DNA from: CADEDH01 sp041394285
Lineage (GTDB): Bacteria > Actinomycetota > Acidimicrobiia > Acidimicrobiales > SZUA-35
Length of the DNA: 64,000 bases
Assembly: GCA_041394285.1 (NCBI GenBank)
Contig: JAWKIL010000004.1
Coordinates: 62,001 to 126,000, forward strand
Direction: 5' to 3'
Under the pieces are notes generated by a model. That model did no database searches, was not told the origin of the DNA, and saw nothing but the letters and a program-made list of their open reading frames with translations. The number at the start of each line of letters is the position of its first letter. Positions within the stretch are counted from its first letter, which is position 1. A program made the translations under genes and the position numbers. Below are positions 57,671-64,000 of the stretch, piece after piece.

Positions 57671-58543
57671 TCAGAGCTCGATGGGGCTGTCGCCGTCGGA
57701 CAGGAGCCCGGCCCGGCGCAGCAGCTCGAGCGAGCGGTCGACGATGTCGCGCCGGTCGACCTCGAGCAGGCCCAGCGACAGGCGGAGCCGCTCATCGTCG
57801 GCTTCCCGCTCGAAGCGGGTGATCTTGTCGGGGTCGTCGTCGAGGGTGTGGATGATGAGGTTGGAGGCCTGCACCACGTGGGCCGCCACGTCGTCGTCGC
57901 TGCTCGGGTCGTGGTGGTAGCGAACGGCGTCGGCGATGGTGGCCGGGATCTCCCACAGCTCCAGCAGCATGGCGCCGAGCTCGGCGTGGTCGACCTCCAC
58001 CAGCTCCCGCTCGGCCGTCGTCACCAGCACGTGGGCGTTGCGGGCCAGATGGAAGTGGGTCGGGTCGAGCACCTTGTCCAGCACGATCTGGCCGATGTCG
58101 TGCAACAGGGCGGCCGTGACCACCTCGGGGCCGACCTTGCGGGGCGTGCGGCGGAAGATGGCCTCGGCCACGTACGACACCCGCACCGAGTGGTCCCACA
58201 ACCGGCCGGGGGCCAGCTCGTAGGCGGCCAGCGCCTCCTGGGGCTGGGCCCCGATGGCGGTGTGGGTGGCGATGGCCAGCACCCGGGCCAGGCCCAGGCG
58301 CACGATGGCGGCCTCCACCGTCACGATCTCGGACGCAGGAGCCGACGCCGCCGAATTCGACTGGCGGAGCAGGGCGGCCACCAGCGACGGATCCTCCCGC
58401 AGGATGCCCACCACGTCGGCGATCTGGCTGTGCTCGTCGGCGATCAGGGCCGCCAGCCGGCACACCGTGGTCGGCAGCGGCTTCATCGCCTCGGCCAGGC
58501 TGAGCAGGTGATGATGGAAGTCGAGGTTCGAGGTGTGGTACAT
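57671..58543 (-). CDS. HDOD domain signalling protein
   Basis: A 290-residue HDOD protein (LPTTVCRLAALIADEHSQIA, AIVRLGLARVLAIATHTAIG). The HD-like core keeps LLHDIGQIVLDKVL and DHAELGAMLLELWEIP, so some metal-binding residues remain. HDOD proteins usually regulate signalling or motility without nucleotide hydrolysis. The ATG overlaps the cheR stop by 1 bp (TGATG), so it is made together with CheR. It may link chemoreceptor methylation and a second-messenger or cell-cycle input; this is inference. Confidence 0.88.
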   Translation of the reverse strand: MYHTSNLDFHHHLLSLAEAMKPLPTTVCRLAALIADEHSQIADVVGILREDPSLVAALLRQSNSAASAPASEIVTVEAAIVRLGLARVLAIATHTAIGAQPQEALAAYELAPGRLWDHSVRVSYVAEAIFRRTPRKVGPEVVTAALLHDIGQIVLDKVLDPTHFHLARNAHVLVTTAERELVEVDHAELGAMLLELWEIPATIADAVRYHHDPSSDDDVAAHVVQASNLIIHTLDDDPDKITRFEREADDERLRLSLGLLEVDRRDIVDRSLELLRRAGLLSDGDSPIEL

Positions 58544-59406
58544 CACGCCGCCTCCGCTGCTCGGTAGCAGGCCAGGGGGGCCGGGCCGACGGGCTGGAAC
58601 CCGTCGGACGGCCCCAGGATCGGATCGTCGTCGCCGAGCAGGAGCCGCCCCCCGGGGGCCAGAGCGGTCCGGCGGATCCGCTCGATCACCTGGTAGCGGA
58701 CGGGCTCGGGGAAGTACCGCAACACGTTGCGCAGGACCACCAGGTCGCAGCGGGGAATACCGGGCCACGGCTGGACCAGGTTGATCACCAGCGGCGCCAG
58801 CAGGGCCCGCAGCTCGTCCACGGCCACGTGGTCCCGCCCGTCGCGCTCGAAGTGCCGGTCGAGCAGGACGGCCGGGAGACCCCGGCGCACCTCGATCCGG
58901 CTGAACCGGCCGGCGGCGCAGCGCATGACCATGGTGGGCGACAGGTCGGAGGCCAGGATCCGCACCCGGCCGCTGTCGACCAGGGCCCGATGGTGTTCCC
59001 GGAGCAGGATGGCCAGCGAGTAGGGCTCCTGGCCGCTGGAGCAGGCGGCGCTCCACACCGTGAGCGGCCGCCGGGGGTCGCGTGCCGCGGCCTTCGCCAG
59101 CGGCGCCAGCAGTCCCTCGGCCAGCGGCTCCATCAGCTCCGGGAAGAGGAGGAACGACGTCTCGTTGGTGGTGAGGGCGTCCACCGTGTCGGCCATCAGC
59201 TGGGGGTGGTCGCCGGGGCGGAGGGCCCGGATCAGCTCGGCGATCCCGGGGAGCTGGTACCGGCGGACCACGGGCCGGAGGCGGGCGTCCACCAGGTACG
59301 ACCGGCCGCGATCGAGCAGGATCGCGCTCTGCTCCAGCATGAGGCGCTGGAGGGTGAGGAAGTCGGCCTCCGACACCTCGTCGGCGGGGGCTGAAGGTGA
59401 GCTCAT
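58543..59406 (-). CDS. cheR: Chemotaxis protein methyltransferase CheR
   Basis: A 287-residue SAM-dependent methyltransferase for chemoreceptor glutamates. The N-terminal CheR helical domain (LQRLMLEQSAILLDRGRSYL) is followed by TTNETSFLLFPE, the SAM-binding WSAACSSGQEPYSLAILLRE, and CDLVVLRNVLRYFPEPVRYQ. Usual residues are R-D in TTNETYFFRE; here Leu-Leu replaces Phe-Arg. No CheA, CheW, CheB or receptor genes are in the window. It lies 40 bp after the LiaF-like gene. Confidence 0.9.
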   Translation of the reverse strand: MSSPSAPADEVSEADFLTLQRLMLEQSAILLDRGRSYLVDARLRPVVRRYQLPGIAELIRALRPGDHPQLMADTVDALTTNETSFLLFPELMEPLAEGLLAPLAKAAARDPRRPLTVWSAACSSGQEPYSLAILLREHHRALVDSGRVRILASDLSPTMVMRCAAGRFSRIEVRRGLPAVLLDRHFERDGRDHVAVDELRALLAPLVINLVQPWPGIPRCDLVVLRNVLRYFPEPVRYQVIERIRRTALAPGGRLLLGDDDPILGPSDGFQPVGPAPLACYRAAEAA

Positions 59407-59446
59407 CGCTGCCTCATCTCGTCCTGCTCATGTCGTCCGGCTCATG

Positions 59447-60190
59447 TCAGGCCGACGCCCCGGCCGGGGCCGATGCGTCGTCCTCCTCGTCGTCTTCGTC
59501 GTCCCGCTGGAGGATCCCCGGCCCCCAGTCATGGGTGCGCCACGCCTCCACCAGCTGCGGGGCCGACTCCTCCGGGGCGCCAGCCGCCGGTTCGGTGGCG
59601 AGCTCCGATTGTTCGAAGTCCGACATCGACCAGGGCTTGGAATCCACCACCCCCATGTCCACGACGATCTCGGCCACCGGCGCCGCCGCGGCCGGACCGG
59701 GATCGGAGATCTCGTCGGGGCGGTGGTCGGCCGCCCAGGGGTCGGAGCCGACGTCACCCTGGTCGCCGTGGCCGGCGTCACCGTTCCCGTCGTCGTCGGC
59801 AGCCGCCTTCTCCTGCGCCACCTTGTCCAGCACCGAGCCGGTGACGACGTGCACCCGGCCCAACACGCAGGTCCACTCGACCTGCAGCGTCGGTAGGCCG
59901 GACGGCACAGGGTGGTCGGGCACGTCGACCCACTCGGCGCTGAGCAGCGACATGCCCGACGGCCGCACCTCCGCCCCTTCGGGCAGGATCAGCACGGCGG
60001 AGCCGAAGAACACCGTGATCTTCATCTTCAGCTCGTCGGGCTCGTCGCCCTCCACCAGGGAGTGGCGCATGTCGAGGCGCACCGAACCGAGCACCGCCAG
60101 CACGTTGGACCGGGCACCGAGGCGCCAGCGGCCGGTGCGCCGGCACCGGCCGAGCACGGCCGACATCTTGGCTGGTGGGTGCTTGGCCAC
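59447..60190 (-). CDS. LiaF/DUF1707-like cell-wall-response domain protein
   Basis: A 247-residue protein. The N-terminal 110 residues (LGRCRRTGRWRLGARSNVLA, VLGSVRLDMRHSL, MKITVFFGSAVLILPEGAEV) match the right-handed beta-helix of LiaF/DUF1707 C-terminal domains, which are linked to cell-envelope stress. The C-terminal half is acidic and disordered (DDEDDEEDDASAPAG). There is no membrane segment. I chose the GTG at 60190, which has GGAGAG upstream; an ATG at 60166 lacks one. It is divergent from the membrane protein at 60322. Confidence 0.72.
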   Translation of the reverse strand: MAKHPPAKMSAVLGRCRRTGRWRLGARSNVLAVLGSVRLDMRHSLVEGDEPDELKMKITVFFGSAVLILPEGAEVRPSGMSLLSAEWVDVPDHPVPSGLPTLQVEWTCVLGRVHVVTGSVLDKVAQEKAAADDDGNGDAGHGDQGDVGSDPWAADHRPDEISDPGPAAAAPVAEIVVDMGVVDSKPWSMSDFEQSELATEPAAGAPEESAPQLVEAWRTHDWGPGILQRDDEDDEEDDASAPAGASA

Positions 60191-60321
60191 GGTCTCTCCG
60201 AAGACGGGGCGCGGATCGCCCCCATCACCGTCGGATGGAAGACCCCGGGGGTTGAGGACCGCTCGCCGATTTGCCCATCCCCCGTCGAGCACGACGCGCC
60301 GGACCGCGCGAAGCTCGCCCG

Positions 60322-61956
60322 ATGAACATCGGGGGGCGGGAGAGCGCAACGGCGGCCAGAAGCTGGCCGACAGCCGCCCTGGGCCCCGATCGCCCCGCCG
60401 ACCTGGCCCTCGTCCTGGGCACGTTCGTCCTGTTCACCGTGGTGGAGCACCTGGCCCGGGCGGCGGCCGTGGTGACCGCGGCCGACCTCGACCGGCCCTC
60501 CCTCCTGGCGGCGGCGGCCGCCCACCGGTGGTGGGCGCTGGCTCCGCTGGCGGCCGCCGCCGCAGCCGCCGCCATGCTCCGTCCCCGCCGCCTCCTGGCC
60601 CCGTGGAACGAGTTGGAGCAGGGACGGGCGCTGCGCTGGTTCACCGGGGTGCTGGTGGTGCTGCTGGCGTGGCAGGCGTCGTGTTACCCCTACAACTGGC
60701 TGGCCGGCCGGCTCCACGGGGTCGACCGGCTGGCGGTGGTGGCGCTGGCCGCCGCCGCCCTGGCCCGGCCGGCGTTCCTCGTGCCCTTCGCCGTGGCGGT
60801 GCGCATCGTGGCCGAGCAGTTCGTGCTCCCGTTCGACACCCCGGCGGGCCGCAACATCGACGACCTGCTGGTGCTCGTGGTGCTGGCCGTGGCGGCCGGC
60901 CACCTGGTGTACGTGGCCACCGGGCGCAACCGGACGGCGCCCGTGCTGCTGGTGGCGGCCTCGGCGCTGGCCGCCCACTTCTTCATCCCGGGCAAGGGCA
61001 AGATCGCCATCGGCTGGCTCACCGCCGGCGATCTGGGAAACCTGCCGATCAGCAGCTACGCCGCCGGCTGGCGGGGCAACGGCGACGGGAGCTGGGCCCG
61101 GTGGCTGGCCGACCTCCTGCACGCCGTCCGGGCGCCGGCCATGGCCGGCATCCTGGCCGTGGAGCTGGGATCGATCGTGGCCGTGACCCGGCCCCGCCTG
61201 CTGCGCTGGTGGCTGCCGGCAGCTGTCGGGTTCCACCTGGCCGTCTTCGCCATCACCGGCTTCTGGTTCCTGTCCTGGATCGCGGTGGAGGTGGGCCTGT
61301 TCGTGCTCCTCACCGCCCCGTCCCTGCGGAGCTGGGCGGCGGCCAACGCCACACCGGCCCGGGGCGTGGTGGCCGTGGCCGCCGTGCTGGGCGCCCCCGT
61401 GCTGTTCCACCCGCCAGGCCTGGCCTGGCTGGACGCCCCCGTGTCCTACGGCTACCGGATCACGGCCACCGGCGTCAGCGGCTCCCGCTACTCGGTCGAT
61501 TCCGAGGCCCTGGCCCCGCTCGGCCACCATGTGGCCTTCGACCGCCTCCAGCTGGGGGCCGCGGTGTCGGCCAGCGGCGCCTACGGCGCCGTGGCGACGG
61601 CGGCCGACATCGACGCCCTGGATCAGATCGGGACGTTCGAGGAGCTCGACGCCCACGAGGCCACGCTGGGTCCGCCGGCGCTGGTGGCACCGTCGCAGCA
61701 GTTCCTGGCCGACTATCTGGCCTACGCCAACCGGGCCCACCGGTCACCCCCGGCCCGGTTGGCCCGCCGGTTGGGGCCGCCCGAGCATTTCTGGACCTCG
61801 GGCGACGGGCCGCCCTACCGCTTCCAGGAGCCGATCCGTTCGCTCGACGTGGCCGTCGTCCGGGTCCTCGGCACCAGCTTCGCCCAGGACCGCCAGGCCG
61901 TTCTCCGGTTGGAGATCGGGCCCGACGGCCGGCCCGAGGTGGTCAGCGACCGCTGA
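60322..61956 (+). CDS. Multipass membrane protein, HTTM-like
   Basis: A 544-residue protein with about ten hydrophobic helices, including LALVLGTFVLFTVVEHLARA, FTGVLVVLLAWQASCYPYNW and PAAVGFHLAVFAITGFWFLS. The general layout and the WISWI-type region recall HTTM/vitamin K-dependent carboxylase-like membrane proteins, but I cannot confirm this. The C-terminal 140 residues are soluble. I chose the ATG at 60322. It converges on the enoyl-CoA hydratase gene with a 14-bp overlap. Confidence 0.7.
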   Translation: MNIGGRESATAARSWPTAALGPDRPADLALVLGTFVLFTVVEHLARAAAVVTAADLDRPSLLAAAAAHRWWALAPLAAAAAAAAMLRPRRLLAPWNELEQGRALRWFTGVLVVLLAWQASCYPYNWLAGRLHGVDRLAVVALAAAALARPAFLVPFAVAVRIVAEQFVLPFDTPAGRNIDDLLVLVVLAVAAGHLVYVATGRNRTAPVLLVAASALAAHFFIPGKGKIAIGWLTAGDLGNLPISSYAAGWRGNGDGSWARWLADLLHAVRAPAMAGILAVELGSIVAVTRPRLLRWWLPAAVGFHLAVFAITGFWFLSWIAVEVGLFVLLTAPSLRSWAAANATPARGVVAVAAVLGAPVLFHPPGLAWLDAPVSYGYRITATGVSGSRYSVDSEALAPLGHHVAFDRLQLGAAVSASGAYGAVATAADIDALDQIGTFEELDAHEATLGPPALVAPSQQFLADYLAYANRAHRSPPARLARRLGPPEHFWTSGDGPPYRFQEPIRSLDVAVVRVLGTSFAQDRQAVLRLEIGPDGRPEVVSDR

Positions 61957-62725
61957 ACACCGGCGGCCGCTTCTCCAGGAAGCTGGCCACCCCTTCGGCG
62001 TGGTCGGCGGTGGTGAACAGCCGGGCCAGGTTGGTGGACACCCACACCCCGAGGCTGTCCCAGTCGGGGTCGAGGGCGGTGCGCAGTCCCTGCTTGATGG
62101 CCTGGACGGCCAGCGGCGGGTTGGCTGCGATCTTCCCCGCCAGCCCGAGGGCGGTGGGGAGCAACTCGTCGTGGGGCACCACCCGGCTCACGAGGCCGGC
62201 TGCTTTCGCCTCGGCGGCGTCGATCACGTCGCCCGTGAACAGCAGCTCGGCCGCCCGCTCCCGGCCCACGGCCCCGGCCAGGCGGCCCAGGCCGGCCACG
62301 TCGCAGTTCAGGCCCCGCAACACGAACAACTCGCCGAAGCGGGCCCGGTCGGAGGCCACCCGGATGTCGGCCATGAGCGCCAGCTCCATCCCCCACCCGA
62401 CGGCGGGGCCGTTGACGGCGGCGATGACGGGGATGTCGGTGGCCAGCAGGGCGGCGGCCAGCGGGGTGGTGCGGGGCTCCCGGGCCAGGCGCTCGGCCGG
62501 CTTGGCGTTCGGGTTGGCCATGACCTGCTTCACGTCGTCGCCGGCGCAGAACCCGCCAGGGTCGGCCCCCGTCACCACCAGGCACCGGGCCCGGGAGGAG
62601 CGCACGGCGTCCTCCATCTCGGCGTAGGTCCGGAACGTGAGCGAGTTGCGGGCCTCCGGGCGGTTGATCGTCAGCACCTCCACGTGTTCGTGGGTGGTGA
62701 CGGTGATGTCCTCGTATGACGCCAT
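61943..62725 (-). CDS. Enoyl-CoA hydratase/isomerase family protein
   Basis: A 260-residue crotonase-fold enzyme. The oxyanion-hole segments are GADPGGFCAGDDVKQV and VNGPAVGWGMELALMADIRV. In the second, the usual catalytic Glu (A-x-G-G-G-x-E) is replaced in part: Glu is present in GMELAL, and the later Glu is not obvious (FGELFVLRGLN). The C-terminal AAEAKAAGLVSRVVPHDELL is typical. The substrate is unknown. The ATG at 62725 is clear. Isolated from other fatty-acid genes. Confidence 0.9.
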   Translation of the reverse strand: MASYEDITVTTHEHVEVLTINRPEARNSLTFRTYAEMEDAVRSSRARCLVVTGADPGGFCAGDDVKQVMANPNAKPAERLAREPRTTPLAAALLATDIPVIAAVNGPAVGWGMELALMADIRVASDRARFGELFVLRGLNCDVAGLGRLAGAVGRERAAELLFTGDVIDAAEAKAAGLVSRVVPHDELLPTALGLAGKIAANPPLAVQAIKQGLRTALDPDWDSLGVWVSTNLARLFTTADHAEGVASFLEKRPPVFSGR

Positions 62726-62881
62726 GGCTCAAGACGATAGAGGAGCGGTCCGAAGGGCCTAAAGCTGTGGGCCGAACGAACCGAAGAACGGGGTTGGCCG
62801 AGGCCGGATGCCTGGCCCCTCACCGGGGCCCGACGCCAACCCCGGGCCGGAAATCGGTAAGGCCGGAGGGAGGTGGTTGCG

Positions 62882-64000
62882 GTGCAGGCTGGGCATGGTC
62901 GCGTCACGCTGGTGACGACGCCAGGATCGATGATCTCGGCGCTGAAAGACCTGCCCGTCACGACCATCAATCCCGCCGATCTGCCCGACGGTCCCACCCG
63001 GATCGCCCAGTACCTGGCCGGGGTGGGTGGTGACGTGGTGGTCTTCGGGCCCGGTGTGTCGCTCGACGTCGTCATGGCCACGGCCCGGGACATGGGCCAG
63101 TCCTTCCCCGAGGTCGACGTGGTCCTCGTGCACCAGCCGACGCCCAGCCTGCTGGGCGACGCCATGGCTGCCGGGATCCGGCAGGTCATCGCCCCCGAGA
63201 CGGCCACCCCGGTCATCGCCGAGACCGTGGCCCATCTGACGGCGGCCGCCGCCCTGCGCCGGGCCCGCCTGGCCGGGCCGGCCGCCGCCGGCGGGGCGGG
63301 AGGCGAAGCGGCCGCCGCCCCCACCCGCCAGGGCCAGCTGATCGCGGTGATGGCGGCCAAGGGCGGGGTCGGCCGCACCACGGTGGCGGTCAACCTGGCC
63401 CTGGAGCTGAGCCGGGGCGCCCCCAACGAGGTGGTCCTGGTGGATCTGGACCTCGTGGCGGGCGAGGTCGACCAGCTCCTGGGGCTCGAGCACCGCTCCA
63501 CCGTGGCCACCGTGGCCGTGCCCGGGGTGCCGCTCGACCTGACCGTGCTCAAGCTGAGCCTGTGCCCCCATCCCACCGGGCTGCTGGTGCTACCGGCCCC
63601 CGACAACCTGGTCGATGCCGACGCCGTCGACCCCGACCGCCTGGTCGAGATCCTCACCATGTTGAAGGGGGCCTTCCGCACCGTGGTGGTCGACACCGCG
63701 CCCGGGGCCGGGGCCCCGCTGGCGGTGGCGGCCGAGGTGGCCGACGAGCTGCTCGCCATCGCCACCCCCGACCTGGGCGGGCTGCGGTCGCTGCGCCGCA
63801 ACCTCGACGGGCTCGACCAGCTCGGCTTCACCCGGGCCCACCGCCGCCTCGTGCTGAACCGGGCCGACCTCCGCACGGGGCTGTCGACGCAGGCCATCGA
63901 GAGCACCGTGGAGCTGCCGGTGAGCCACGCCATCCCCGAGTGCCGGGAGATCCCGGTGGCCGCCAACCAGAGCCTGCCCCTGGTTGAGGCGTACCCCAAG
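62882..64000 (+). CDS. TadZ/CpaE-like ATPase (3' end off window)
   Basis: At least 373 codons, open at the right edge. The N-terminal 135 residues form a receiver-like domain (VVVFGPGVSLDVVMATARDM), followed by a ParA/MinD-type ATPase with deviant Walker A KGGVGRTT, where the second Lys is Arg. VLVDLDLVAGEVDQLLGL, TVVVDTAPG and LLAIATPDLGGLRSLRRNLD match TadZ/CpaE. TadZ places Tad secretion machines at the cell pole. Strong GGAGGGAGG precedes the GTG at 62882. Tad genes probably continue beyond the window; the Flp pilin at 14.2 kb is a possible client. Confidence 0.88.
   Translation, partial: MQAGHGRVTLVTTPGSMISALKDLPVTTINPADLPDGPTRIAQYLAGVGGDVVVFGPGVSLDVVMATARDMGQSFPEVDVVLVHQPTPSLLGDAMAAGIRQVIAPETATPVIAETVAHLTAAAALRRARLAGPAAAGGAGGEAAAAPTRQGQLIAVMAAKGGVGRTTVAVNLALELSRGAPNEVVLVDLDLVAGEVDQLLGLEHRSTVATVAVPGVPLDLTVLKLSLCPHPTGLLVLPAPDNLVDADAVDPDRLVEILTMLKGAFRTVVVDTAPGAGAPLAVAAEVADELLAIATPDLGGLRSLRRNLDGLDQLGFTRAHRRLVLNRADLRTGLSTQAIESTVELPVSHAIPECREIPVAANQSLPLVEAYPK

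Noticed and set aside
1..64000. tRNA, rRNA, riboswitch, prophage or insertion sequence
   Set aside because: I looked for tRNA-like arms and CCA ends, transposase/integrase motifs and phage structural genes, and found none I could support by eye.

Overview
The window is uniformly GC-rich with strong G/C preference at third codon positions, many GTG starts, many 1-4 bp stop/start overlaps, and F420-dependent oxidoreductases. The flagellar genes lack P- and L-ring genes, as in a monoderm. Together with a PknG-type kinase, a BTAD regulator, an actinobacterial LexA (SOS) box and Flp/Tad components, this points to a flagellated actinomycete. The class Acidimicrobiia (Iamia/Ilumatobacter-like) is my best guess, but that is inference.

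Layout. (1) 1-16716: accessory metabolism. A minus-strand run (double alpha/beta hydrolase, SMP-30 protein, phosphotransferase, Rieske protein) is followed by F420/LLM enzymes, a cNMP-binding protein, an EthD protein, an SDR, a cytochrome P450, an AlkB-like repair enzyme behind a perfect SOS box, an acyl-CoA dehydrogenase, alanine dehydrogenase with a divergent Lrp regulator, an orphan Flp pilin, an AlaX editing protein and a PfkB kinase. (2) 16717-17058: a non-coding island with a 15-bp perfect stem-loop and four 25-bp palindromic tandem repeats. (3) 17059-32284: a TerC protein, then a signalling module (Hsp70-like membrane protein, two small proteins, FHA, VWA, PP2C, PknG-like kinase, coiled-coil protein), a BTAD regulator, and P450, NAT and nitroreductase genes. 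(4) 32447-57382: a large flagellar locus in two divergent arms. The minus arm is fliM-fliN-fliO-fliP-fliQ-fliR-flhB-flhF-like-fliW-csrA. The plus arm is flbD-fliL-two flagellins-fliD-fliS-small gene-flgB-flgC-fliE-fliF-fliG-fliH-fliI-fliJ-NlpC/SLT hydrolase-fliK-flgD-flgE. flhA, flgK, flgL, motA, motB and fliA are not in the window. (5) 57383-64000: an HDOD protein and CheR, a LiaF/DUF1707-like protein, a multipass membrane protein, an enoyl-CoA hydratase, and a TadZ/CpaE-like ATPase cut by the right edge.

How they work together. The flagellar arms encode the basal body, C ring, export apparatus, hook and filament. FliW and CsrA are adjacent, and both flagellin leaders carry the same GGA-rich block, so a CsrA-FliW switch on flagellin translation is likely. 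Two candidate sigma-28 promoters share one spacing (CTCAAG-N15-[G/C]CCGA). The kinase, phosphatase, VWA and FHA genes are translationally coupled or adjacent. The kinase and phosphatase share a zinc-ribbon type, which suggests one phospho-signalling complex.

The most unusual feature is a 60-bp, 20-codon tandem repeat found in the same reading frame in two unrelated genes: the BTAD regulator near 28.4 kb and the degenerate FlhF near 34.1 kb. Short tandem duplications recur across the window (25, 60, 15, 22, 18 and 22 bp units).
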